In this document: piece after piece, positions 1 through 7,403 of the stretch
Position numbering within the stretch: position 1 is the stretch's first letter
Layout of the letters: every line of letters starts with the position of its first letter
Assembly: GCA_024680755.1 (NCBI GenBank)
Contig: JAILBT010000021.1
Coordinates: 1 to 44,342 of the forward strand
DNA: 44,342 bases
Origin: Prevotella sp.
Lineage (GTDB): Bacteria > Bacteroidota > Bacteroidia > Bacteroidales > Bacteroidaceae
Reading direction: 5' to 3'
Notes under the pieces: generated by a model
Databases searched by the model: none
Seen by the model: only the letters and a program-made list of their open reading frames with translations
What the model was told of the DNA's origin: nothing
Made by a program: the position numbers and the translations under genes

Positions 1-2
1 CT

Positions 3-2048
3 TTGGATGCCGCCTATAGTACGCTTATTACCGATTATGACACTGACGAGGAGATTGTAGCAAACATTTCAGGTTATGCAACAGCAATTTCCAATTTGGA
101 AACTGCCATTACTAACGCACAGACATCCATCAACAACTTCATCATCCTGAATGATCTGATTTCGAATGCCAACACATTTGCTACGACTGTAACAGAATAT
201 AGCGCTCCTACAGATGCAGAATCTGTTTATAGTTCTAATGCAGATAAAGATCCTGTGGCTCTTACAACTGCCGTTCGCAATGAGATTGCAAGAGCGAGTG
301 TTGCTCATGGTGGTGGAACCGACATTACCGCCATGATTGCCAATAGCGGATTTGAACTTGGCAGCATGACAGGATGGAGCGTTACAACAAAGGAAAGCGA
401 TACTGACGTGCAGGTAGTGGAAAACTCAGGTGCAATCTATGGCACAGACGGCTTTGGTGGCACCTATTTCTTCAATTGTTTCCCCAATGGAAACACGCTA
501 TCTCAAAATATAGGCACGCTCAAAGCAGGAAAATACACATTGTCTGCCAACGCTGCTTCCAGTGGCGCAACATTGTATCTTGTCGTAAATGGAACACCTA
601 ATACAGGCAATGTGACTAATGCAGTTGCAAATCTTACATACACTTTCACACTGGCATCAGATGCTGAAGTGACTATCGCCATAAGCGGTGGTGACAACTA
701 TACAGGCGAATATCTTGACGAAGGTGGCAATTGGTGGTATAAGTGCGATGACTTCAGCCTAACATACGTTGGCCAAGACGAACTGGCTCAAGCCAAGGCT
801 GGCCTTACCGACGAGATTACTGCTGCAACCACCGTAAAGAACAATTACTCTGCAAAGGTCGGCACCGCTCCTTTCCTTTATCCCATTGCCACTTATAATA
901 CACTTGTAACTGAACTGACTGAAGCACAAGCGGTAATTGATGCCAACGGTACTGAAGTTGATGCATATAATGATGCAAAGGACGAACTGGAAACGGCTAA
1001 AAATGCTATGAGTTCAGCCTCTCAGAATACACCAGACCCGGACAAATACTATCGGATATTCGTTGCCAACAATGACGGTACAGCATCTGATTACAATCTG
1101 AATATGCTTTATGAAACTACCATGACACAAGTGAAGGTCACGTCGATGGCATATCCTGTAAAATTTGTTGCCTCAACAGGAAGTTATGCAGGAAGGTATA
1201 GAATACAGACTCCATATAGCAATAATCTCTGTACCACAAAGAATGCTCTTACTATTGCGTATGTAAGTAGTGCGGATGGTGTTGAAGAGCGCCTTGTAGA
1301 TATTTCGATTTCCCTGCAAGACAATGGAACAGTCAAAATGAGTAGCACTAATAGTGGTAATTCCTATTATTATGCCGCTAGTGCTAGCGAAAATGCGAAT
1401 GTAACTGCTACAACTGGTAACACAGGCACTTGGGTCGTCTCCGACGCAGTAGAAGTGTCCAACACTTCCCTCTCCGTCAACGCCACCGCAGGTTGGGGCA
1501 CGTTCATCGCTCCTTACGACAACCTGACGCCATCGACCGTGAAGGCTTATACCGTTTCATACACCGAGAACAATGTTGTCTACTTCACGGAGAACGAGAC
1601 GGGCGTGCTGAGCGCCAACACTCCGTATGTCCTCTCCACCGAGGAGGCTGACGACGTGAGCAAGACCTTCACGGGTATTGCCAACAATGACAATGACACC
1701 TACGCAGTGAATGGCCTTGTGGGTCTGCTGACAGCCAGCGAAGTTCCTGCCGACAGTTATGTGCTGCAATACAACGACGGCAAGGTGGGCTTCTACAAAA
1801 CCACAAGCAGCATTACTGGCACTGCCAACCGTTGCTATCTGGACCTTTCAAGTGTTCCTACTGAGGCTTCTTCATCAAGGGCAACCATCTTCTTCGACCT
1901 TTTCGACAGTGAAACTTCTGGCATCGCTCAAATTGGAGATGGACAGTTGAAGATGGAAGATGGCATCTATAATCTCAACGGCCAGCGTGTGAGCAAACCT
2001 GCAAAGGGTCTGTATATAATTAACGGCAAGAAAGTAATCATTAAGTAA
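3..2048 (+). CDS. Secreted multidomain surface protein, 5' end cut by window
   Basis: The reading frame is open to the left edge, so the true start and any signal peptide lie outside the window; 681 residues are visible. Residues about 1-105 look helical and repeat-like. Residues about 110-255 resemble a galactose-binding or CBM-like beta-sandwich (starting near NSGFELGSMTGW). Residues about 259-340 are again helical and FIVAR-like. A beta-rich module runs from about 477 (GWGTFIAPYDNLTP). The last 30 residues (YNLNGQRV, then KPAKGLYIINGKKV) match the C-terminal tail common in Prevotella and Bacteroides secreted proteins, similar to type IX sorting tails. Base composition changes near 1430, from A+T-rich to G+C-rich, within the gene. 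It is probably an extracellular adhesin or glycan-binding protein; no catalytic motif is visible. The small gene at 2066 follows after 17 nt. Confidence 0.8.
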   Translation: MDAAYSTLITDYDTDEEIVANISGYATAISNLETAITNAQTSINNFIILNDLISNANTFATTVTEYSAPTDAESVYSSNADKDPVALTTAVRNEIARASVAHGGGTDITAMIANSGFELGSMTGWSVTTKESDTDVQVVENSGAIYGTDGFGGTYFFNCFPNGNTLSQNIGTLKAGKYTLSANAASSGATLYLVVNGTPNTGNVTNAVANLTYTFTLASDAEVTIAISGGDNYTGEYLDEGGNWWYKCDDFSLTYVGQDELAQAKAGLTDEITAATTVKNNYSAKVGTAPFLYPIATYNTLVTELTEAQAVIDANGTEVDAYNDAKDELETAKNAMSSASQNTPDPDKYYRIFVANNDGTASDYNLNMLYETTMTQVKVTSMAYPVKFVASTGSYAGRYRIQTPYSNNLCTTKNALTIAYVSSADGVEERLVDISISLQDNGTVKMSSTNSGNSYYYAASASENANVTATTGNTGTWVVSDAVEVSNTSLSVNATAGWGTFIAPYDNLTPSTVKAYTVSYTENNVVYFTENETGVLSANTPYVLSTEEADDVSKTFTGIANNDNDTYAVNGLVGLLTASEVPADSYVLQYNDGKVGFYKTTSSITGTANRCYLDLSSVPTEASSSRATIFFDLFDSETSGIAQIGDGQLKMEDGIYNLNGQRVSKPAKGLYIINGKKVIIK

Positions 2049-2065
2049 AATAGGAGGATATTACA

Positions 2066-2221
2066 ATGAAAAAGACATATCAAAATCCAAATACAAAGAT
2101 TGTTAGAGTACAGATGGCTCAAATGATAGCAGCCAGTTTAAGTATGCAAGGAAATGCGCAAGACGACACCATGCTGTCTCGCAAACAAGGCAACTCCCTC
2201 TGGGACGACGAAGAAGAATAA
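2066..2221 (+). CDS. 51-aa small protein of the MKKTY type common in Prevotella
   Basis: The ATG at 2066 follows an AGGAGG-like ribosome binding site at 2052-2057, an unusually strong one for this phylum, and the frame closes at 2219-2221. The product begins MKKTYQNPNTKIVRVQMAQM, has a short hydrophobic patch (MIAASLSM), and ends in the acidic tail WDDEEE. From memory, Bacteroidales genomes carry many unannotated small proteins of this shape: MKKxY start, a V/I-rich stretch, an M-x-A-x-S-L patch, then a G/N/D-rich segment ending in W-D/E-D-E. They often sit just downstream of large secreted proteins, as here. It lies 17 nt after the secreted-protein gene and just before a terminator, so the two are probably cotranscribed. 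The function is unknown. It has no classical signal peptide and no double-glycine leader. Confidence 0.72.
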   Translation: MKKTYQNPNTKIVRVQMAQMIAASLSMQGNAQDDTMLSRKQGNSLWDDEEE

Positions 2222-2226
2222 AGAAC

Positions 2227-2270
2227 AGTCGCGGAGCCTTCTCCGTGAGGACACAGGCTCCGCGACTTTT
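2227..2270 (+). terminator. Rho-independent terminator after the small gene
   Basis: A perfect 13-bp stem (AGTCGCGGAGCCT at 2227-2239 with AGGCTCCGCGACT at 2255-2267), a 15-nt loop and a short T run. It begins 6 nt after the stop of the 51-aa gene and closes the transcription unit. Confidence 0.85.
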
Positions 2271-2544
2271 GCTTCCGAAACCCATCACAACATGGGTGGA
2301 GAAGCGAAATAAAGTAGTTTTTTTTCATTTTTTTTAGTTAAAGGGGCTGTGTCCTTGTCCGTGAGGACGGTAGGCCAGCCCGAAAGAATTTAGTTAATGG
2401 GTGGCGGCTGTCTGCGAGGATGGTCGCCACCGTCTGTTTTTCTGCAAGAGTTTTCTGCCAATCTGGAAAAAACGGAGGTGGTATTTTGCTACCTCCGTGT
2501 GGCAAAGCCGCTCTTCTTGAAGCCCCATGAGAGCAACCAGAGCC

Positions 2545-2648
2545 CCAAAAGTGGCACTTTTGGCGTGCGAAAGTCCCACAGGAGGGTGGCAAAAGTCCTA
2601 TACTTGGGAGGCAACTGTGGGACTTTTGGCCTCCAAAAGTCCCACAGT
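2545..2648. repeat. Intergenic palindromes built on GGGACTTTTGG
   Basis: One dyad, CCAAAAGTG-G-CACTTTTGG, lies at 2545-2563. A longer one lies at 2614-2648, with 16-bp perfect arms (ACTGTGGGACTTTTGG and its complement) around a 3-nt centre. Between them are partial copies (AAAGTCCCACAG near 2571 and CAAAAGTCC near 2590). The stretch 2271-2860 has no convincing gene. It also holds smaller hairpins: GGTGGCG/CGCCACC near 2401-2430 and CGGAGGT/ACCTCCG near 2474-2497. Short open frames here look like products of the repeat rather than genes. Confidence 0.7.
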
Positions 2649-2856
2649 CGCAACACGCAAAGGAGTTTGTGGGTTGAGGGGCTTGGGCAATAGTCAAACG
2701 CTGTATGCGAACCTTTAGTTTTGCGAAGCAAGACGAGCAAAACGATTGTCCAAACTCTCAACTCCCAAAACATTCAAACTCTCAAACAAACTCCCCGTCA
2801 TGCGGGGAAAAACAAAAATCTTCATGCCCAATGAGGCCTTTTTCAAACATTATGCC

Positions 2857-2864
2857 TACCTTTG
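2857..2864 (+). promoter_or_regulatory. Candidate Bacteroidetes -7 box (TACCTTTG)
   Basis: TACCTTTG matches the TAnnTTTG -7 element and is followed by C, as in the other promoters here. No clear TTTG lies 19-21 nt upstream, so the -33 half is weak. It sits immediately before the structured region at 2870-3010. Confidence 0.45.
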
Positions 2865-2869
2865 CACAC

Positions 2870-3010
2870 AGAAAGGACGTGGGGTAAACCTTTGCTCCGA
2901 ACAAAGACCCACGCCCTGTAAAAAATAGATATATTTCAATATATCAAGGTGCCTGCCCGGCGGCGAACAGCCGCCCTTAGGGGCGCGTACAGACGTTGTA
3001 GGCATCACAT
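2870..3010 (+). ncRNA. Candidate structured non-coding RNA
   Basis: This is a non-coding stretch with several consecutive helices downstream of a -7 box. They are CGTGGG/CCCACG (2878-2883 with 2908-2913) enclosing CTTTG/CAAAG; GATATAT-TTCA-ATATATC (2928-2945); and an outer 7-bp helix, 2948-2954 with 3000-3006, that encloses GGCGGC/GCCGCC (2959-2964 with 2970-2975). The last helix competes with CGCCC/GGGCG (2972-2976 with 2981-2985). I could not match it to 6S, tmRNA, RNase P, SRP RNA or a known riboswitch. The RNA ends are unknown and the region up to 3110 may belong to it. Confidence 0.4.
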
Positions 3011-3112
3011 GGGGCTTTCGTGCGGAAGATTTGCTTACAAACTTCTAAACAACTCAAATGAAAGACTTAAATGAAAAAGCCCTGCGTCGGTGGGACAAAA
3101 GACGGCAAATTG

Positions 3113-3144
3113 TTTGGCAATGTCGGAAAATAAACATAACTTTG
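3113..3144 (+). promoter_or_regulatory. Strong sigma-A type promoter before the RelA/SpoT-domain gene
   Basis: TTTG at 3113-3116, a 20-nt spacer, then TAACTTTG at 3137-3144: an essentially perfect Bacteroidetes promoter. Transcription would start near 3150, giving a leader of about 130 nt before the ATG at 3282. The leader contains a GGTGCC/GGCACC pairing and other short dyads, so it may be structured or could carry a small RNA. Confidence 0.8.
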
Positions 3145-3281
3145 CGCGGCCTAAGATGGGTGTGGTGCCACCTGGTGAGACCAAGGTCTGGAATAGTCAT
3201 CGCGGCACCCGATACCCCGTTCTGAAGCATGTTTGCGGCCCCGTGCTACACATTAATATTATATAAGTACACAGAACAGAC

Positions 3282-4352
3282 ATGAACAACATCATACTGG
3301 ACTCTCACGGCGAGGCATTGCTGCAGCAATACCGCGACATGCTGCCCACGCTGCAGGCGCTGGCCAAGGAGGCGTACTCGCAACTGCAACTGGCCCTGAG
3401 CGAACAAGGTATCTACGTCACCGCCATCGAGTGCAGGGTGAAGACAGAGCCGTCGCTGGCAGGCAAGCTGGAGCTGAAGGGTGCGAAATACAAGAGCATT
3501 GACGACATTACGGACCTTGTGGGCATGCGCGTCATAACCTTCTACACCGACGAGGTGGACAAGGTGGCAGCCATTGTCAAGCGTTTGTTCAACATCGACT
3601 GGCAGCAGAGCGTGGACAAGCGCAAGCTGCACGAGCTGAACGCCTTCGGCTATAACTCGCTGCACTACATCTGCCGGCTGAAAAGCGGCGGGCCGCGCTT
3701 CGAACTGCAGATGCGCACTGCCCTGCAGCATGTGTGGTCAACCATAGAACACGACATCGGCTATAAAGGCGACGTGAAGATACCGGGCGAATACCGACGC
3801 CAGTTCAGCCGCCTGGCCGGTACGCTGGAGCTGGTTGACGACGAGTTCAGCCGTCTGCGCCAGGTGCTGACCGACTACCGGCGACAGATGCTGGCCCTGG
3901 TGAAGAACGGCCAGCTCGACGATGTGCCACTCTCAGCCGAGACGTTCCGCAGCTACCTTGAGCTGCACCCCTTCGACAGGCTGAATCAGCGCATAGCCGC
4001 CGTCAATCAGGCCGAGATATGGCCCGTGTCGCTGATGCCCTTCCTGCCGGTGCTCAAGTCGCTGGGCATGGAGACCATAGGCGACGTGCAGCGACTCATC
4101 GACACATCGAGCGACGATGCCCACCAGCTGGCACTCTACGGACTGGCCACCACCGACCTCGACATTCTGTCGTCGAGCGCCGCACTGCAGTATCTCTGCA
4201 TGGTGCATGTGCTGAAAAACGGCGGAGGACGCAACGGGCTGAAGGCCATTTACGACATCGTGGGAGGCGAGAATGAGGCCAACGGCAAACTGGCCGACAT
4301 GATGATGAAGCAAGCCGAGACAATGCCGTTCATGCAGAAGCCACAGCCGTAA
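3282..4352 (+). CDS. RelA/SpoT-domain protein (putative (p)ppGpp synthetase)
   Basis: The 356-aa product has a RelA/SpoT nucleotidyltransferase domain at about residues 45-160. Visible motifs are RVKTEPSL, DLVGMRVI, FGYNSLHY and ELQMRTALQHVWSTIEHD. Glu141 of the E-x-Q-x-R-T motif corresponds to the catalytic Glu of alarmone synthetases. There is no HD hydrolase domain, and no TGS or ACT domain, so it is not a full Rel/SpoT. It is longer than a typical small alarmone synthetase because of about 190 extra C-terminal residues, which start with a helical segment (LELVDDEFSRLRQVL) and have no motif I recognise. It would transfer pyrophosphate from ATP to GTP or GDP in the cytoplasm. It has its own promoter at 3113 and lies upstream of rpoD. 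Family assignment is firm; activity is inferred. Confidence 0.8.
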   Translation: MNNIILDSHGEALLQQYRDMLPTLQALAKEAYSQLQLALSEQGIYVTAIECRVKTEPSLAGKLELKGAKYKSIDDITDLVGMRVITFYTDEVDKVAAIVKRLFNIDWQQSVDKRKLHELNAFGYNSLHYICRLKSGGPRFELQMRTALQHVWSTIEHDIGYKGDVKIPGEYRRQFSRLAGTLELVDDEFSRLRQVLTDYRRQMLALVKNGQLDDVPLSAETFRSYLELHPFDRLNQRIAAVNQAEIWPVSLMPFLPVLKSLGMETIGDVQRLIDTSSDDAHQLALYGLATTDLDILSSSAALQYLCMVHVLKNGGGRNGLKAIYDIVGGENEANGKLADMMMKQAETMPFMQKPQP

Positions 4353-4505
4353 ACGAAGGTGCCGACAAAGCCGGCAAACAGAGAGTCGTTCCTGTTTCGG
4401 ACACTGGGCCGAGAGAGGAAGAGCTATGGTCTGCGCCTCATGCAACTCAACATCGGGGCGCCCGTGGAAGCTGCCATCAACATGGCAAGTATTAATTATC
4501 CATAA
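4353..4505 (+). other. In-frame open stretch after the RelA/SpoT-domain stop
   Basis: Directly after the TAA at 4350-4352, the same frame stays open for 50 codons until TAA at 4503-4505. It reads protein-like (LFRTLGRERKSYGLRLMQLN, then IGAPVEAAINMASINYP). It has no start of its own with a ribosome site. It may be the remnant of a longer C-terminus or a chance open frame in G+C-rich DNA. Confidence 0.25.
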
Positions 4506-4544
4506 AAAACAGGGGCCGAACGTACAACGATAAGATTTTTTTTG

Positions 4545-4552
4545 TACCTTTG
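4545..4552 (+). promoter_or_regulatory. Candidate -7 box for rpoD
   Basis: TACCTTTG followed by CG lies about 160 nt before rpoD. A clear -33 TTTG at the right distance is missing. The A-rich leader contains a 12-codon open frame (ATG 4597-4599, stop 4633-4635), probably by chance. Region 4506-4710 has no other feature. Confidence 0.5.
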
Positions 4553-4710
4553 CGGCGCTTTTTTCAGCATATAGTCCTTATACGGCTAAAAAACAAATGG
4601 TTAACTGCAAAACAGACAAAGAACCACACCCGTAAGAAAGAGACAGCAGACAGAACACAGCAAGCAAACGCGCAACCACTAAGAAGAAAAAATAGGATAA
4701 AGTTTTTAGG

Positions 4711-5583
4711 ATGAGACAACTTAAGATTCAGAAGAGTATCACCAACCGTTCGAGCGAGGCTCTGGACAAGTATCTGGTAGAAATCGGCCGCGCATCGCTC
4801 ATCTCCATCGACGAGGAGATAGAGCTGGCGCAGAAGATCCGCAAAGGCGGCCGTGAAGGCGAGCGTGCCAAGGAGAAGCTCGTCACGGCCAACCTGCGCT
4901 TCGTGGTTAGCGTGGCCAAGCAATACCAGCACCAGGGTCTCACCCTGACCGACCTGATTGACGAGGGTAACATCGGGCTGATAAAGGCTGCGCAGAAGTT
5001 TGACGAGACGCGCGGCTTCAAGTTCATCTCGTATGCCGTGTGGTGGATACGACAGAGCATACTGCAGGCCATAGCAGAACAGAGCCGCATAGTGCGTCTG
5101 CCCCTGAACCAAGTTGGAGCCCTGGGCAAGATAAACCACGAAATTAACAAGTTTGAGCAGGAGAACCAGCGCCACCCGTCGGTAGCGGAGCTGTCAGAGG
5201 CCACCAACCTCGACGAGGACAAGATAGGCCAGAGCCTCATGGCCGACGGCCACCACGTCAGCATAGATGCCCCTTTCCAGGACGGCGAAGACAACTGTAT
5301 GCTCGACGTGATGTCGAGTGGCGACGACAGCCGCACCGACCGCTATGTAGATCACGAGTCGATGGCACTGGAGCTGAACAGCGTGCTGAGCAAAGTGCTC
5401 AAGGAGCGCGAGATAACCATCATACGTGAGTGCTTTGGCATAGGCTGCCACGAGATGGGGCTGGAGGAGATTGGCGACCAGCTCGGACTGACACGCGAGC
5501 GTGTGCGCCAGATAAGAGAGAAGAGCATAACCAAACTGCGCGAAAGCGGCAACGCCAAAATCCTGATGAAATATCTGGGCTGA
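4711..5583 (+). CDS. rpoD: Primary sigma factor RpoD/SigA
   Basis: At 290 aa this is the short primary sigma factor typical of Bacteroidetes, without the long 1.1 and non-conserved regions of E. coli sigma-70. Region 1.2 covers about 13-47 (SSEALDKYLVEIG). Region 2 covers about 57-125, with the core-binding and -10 recognition motifs DLIDEGNIGLIKAAQKFD and FKFISYAVWWIRQSI. Region 3 covers about 130-190. Region 4 covers about 229-281 (EIGDQLGLTRERVRQIREKS, the helix-turn-helix that reads the -33 element). It directs RNA polymerase to the TTTG/TAnnTTTG promoters found throughout this window. The ATG at 4711 is preceded by an A-rich leader with a weak AGGA, common in this phylum. The next gene begins 29 nt downstream. 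Confidence 0.97.
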   Translation: MRQLKIQKSITNRSSEALDKYLVEIGRASLISIDEEIELAQKIRKGGREGERAKEKLVTANLRFVVSVAKQYQHQGLTLTDLIDEGNIGLIKAAQKFDETRGFKFISYAVWWIRQSILQAIAEQSRIVRLPLNQVGALGKINHEINKFEQENQRHPSVAELSEATNLDEDKIGQSLMADGHHVSIDAPFQDGEDNCMLDVMSSGDDSRTDRYVDHESMALELNSVLSKVLKEREITIIRECFGIGCHEMGLEEIGDQLGLTRERVRQIREKSITKLRESGNAKILMKYLG

Positions 5584-5612
5584 GGCGTCGCTCCACCGAG
5601 GGGGCAGGGCCT

Positions 5613-7391
5613 ATGACGAATGAAGCAACACTGAGACTATTGGTTTGCATCGTTCTGATGATGCTGTCCGGCAGCGCTCCAGCCAAAGGAGCCCAGCCGG
5701 ACAGCATTGTGCGTCTGAGGCTACACTACGACATAGACAGGCGCAACTTCCTGTTATGGCTGATACCAAACATGTATGAGGTGGCGCGGGGCGACAGGCA
5801 TACCGACATGGCGGCCGAGGACCACCTGAGCACCATGACGGTGCTTGAGACGCTGACCACGCCGTCGCTCATGTCGGAGACACTTTACCCGGGCGAACTG
5901 CTCTCGCCCCTGCATGCAAACAACCGCCGCTACTACCACTACGAGCAGTCGCCGCCGACGCCAGACAGCATGGCCTACCTGCGCTTCCGCCCGCGCATGG
6001 GGCGACATGTGCAGCTGGTGCGCGGAGCTGCCCTGATGGACCTCAGGACGGGAAAGATAAGGAAAGCCTTCTTCAAGGGCGAACACGACATGTTCGACTT
6101 TGAGACCGACATCAGCGACGACAACCGCCAGAACGGGCGCTTCGTCAGCAGCACTACCACCACACGCTTCTCTTTCCTGGGCAACAAGATCAGGTCGCGC
6201 ATCGTGGCCGACCTGGAACCGGCAGACACCACGCAGAGCGCCGCTGCCGACACCGCGCAGCAGCGCCGAAAGCTGGACACCCTGGAGAGACTGTGGAGCC
6301 ACCTGGCCAGCAGCCACAGCCTGACGGCAGGCAACGCCTCGCTCAGGCTGTGGCCGATAGTGAACCCCGCCTATCTGTCCTACAGCCAGAGCTCGGGCAT
6401 CAGCTACAGAATGAAGCTGAGCCTGCGCTATGCCTTCGGCAGCCGCCACAGGATAGAGCTGACACCGCAGGCCGGCTATAACTTCAAGTTGCATCAACTG
6501 TTCTACAACATTCCGGCCCGCTACACCTTCGCACCGCAACGCGACGGATATGTGGAAGCCGTGGTGGGCAACGGCAACCGCATTGGCAACTCAAACATAT
6601 CACAGGACATGGAGACGCTGCCGGAAGACACACTGGCCAAGCTGCCCGACGACTTCAACACCTTCAAGGACATGCGCGTCAGGCTGGCCGTCTCTTACAG
6701 CCCCTGGCCGCGGCTGCAGTTCATCGCCGGCGCCACCTTCCACCAGCGTAAAGCCCTGTACGCAGAGCTGATGGAGAGCCGGGGCTACCGCAAGACATAC
6801 AACAGCTTCGCACCAAACGCCGAGCTGCTACTTCGCCCCTGGGGGCGCCACGACTATCGCCCCACCCTGACCATCAACTACGAACGAAGCATCAAAGACA
6901 TACTGCGCTCGGACATCGACTACGAACGCATAGAGGGCAACATCTCGTGGCTCACACGCTTCAGGGCCCTGACCACACTGCGCGTGGGTCTTGGGGCAGG
7001 ACTATACACTCAGCGCCGAAGCCGCGACTTCTTGGACTTTGCCCACTTCTGCGCCAACTACCTGCCCGGCGGGTGGGACGACGACTGGAGCGGCGACTTC
7101 CAGCTGCTCGACTCGCGCAGCTACAACGAGAGCGACCACTACGTCAGAGCCAACGCCGCCTTTGAGTCGCCACTGATGGCGGCTGCATGGATACCCTGGG
7201 CGGGACGATATGTGGCCAGCGAGTGCCTGTACCTGAACACACTGCTCACGGGCAGAGTGCACCCGTACACCGAGCTGGGCTACGGACTGACCACACGATG
7301 GTTCTCGCTCGGAGCCTTTGCCAGCTTCGAGAAGACACGCTTCGACAGCGCAGGCTGCAAGATGACGCTCGAGCTGTTCAGACACTGGTGA
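5613..7391 (+). CDS. Putative outer-membrane beta-barrel protein, family unknown
   Basis: The start at ATG 5613 was chosen because it opens a signal peptide (LLVCIVLMMLSGSAPAKGA) right after rpoD. The frame is open further upstream, but that part overlaps rpoD. The mature protein, about 565 aa, is rich in alternating aromatic and polar residues (YRMKLSLRYAFG, RHRIELTPQAGYNFKL, MRVRLAVSYSPWPRLQFIAG) and ends in aromatic residues (LELFRHW), as outer-membrane barrels do. Residues about 30-200 look like a periplasmic or plug segment. I do not recognise a named family. It lies between rpoD (29 nt upstream) and the Y-family polymerase (12 nt downstream), on the same strand and possibly cotranscribed, with no clear functional link. 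Confidence 0.75.
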   Translation: MTNEATLRLLVCIVLMMLSGSAPAKGAQPDSIVRLRLHYDIDRRNFLLWLIPNMYEVARGDRHTDMAAEDHLSTMTVLETLTTPSLMSETLYPGELLSPLHANNRRYYHYEQSPPTPDSMAYLRFRPRMGRHVQLVRGAALMDLRTGKIRKAFFKGEHDMFDFETDISDDNRQNGRFVSSTTTTRFSFLGNKIRSRIVADLEPADTTQSAAADTAQQRRKLDTLERLWSHLASSHSLTAGNASLRLWPIVNPAYLSYSQSSGISYRMKLSLRYAFGSRHRIELTPQAGYNFKLHQLFYNIPARYTFAPQRDGYVEAVVGNGNRIGNSNISQDMETLPEDTLAKLPDDFNTFKDMRVRLAVSYSPWPRLQFIAGATFHQRKALYAELMESRGYRKTYNSFAPNAELLLRPWGRHDYRPTLTINYERSIKDILRSDIDYERIEGNISWLTRFRALTTLRVGLGAGLYTQRRSRDFLDFAHFCANYLPGGWDDDWSGDFQLLDSRSYNESDHYVRANAAFESPLMAAAWIPWAGRYVASECLYLNTLLTGRVHPYTELGYGLTTRWFSLGAFASFEKTRFDSAGCKMTLELFRHW

Positions 7392-7403
7392 AACAAACGA
7401 CAC

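Noticed and set aside
2397..2928. Several 60-120 codon open frames on both strands of the gap
   Set aside because: They overlap each other and follow the palindromic repeats, with no ribosome sites and low-complexity or unnatural composition.
3145..3281. SRP RNA or tmRNA in the leader before the RelA/SpoT-domain gene
   Set aside because: GGTCTGGAA resembles the SRP tetraloop region, but flanking pairings do not form the conserved helix, and no tag-peptide frame or tRNA-like end is present.
4597..4635. 12-codon leader peptide before rpoD
   Set aside because: No ribosome site, no regulatory codon run and no attenuator structure.
5430..5612. Longer N-terminus for the outer-membrane protein gene
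   Set aside because: It would overlap the end of rpoD in another frame and bury the signal peptide that starts at 5613.
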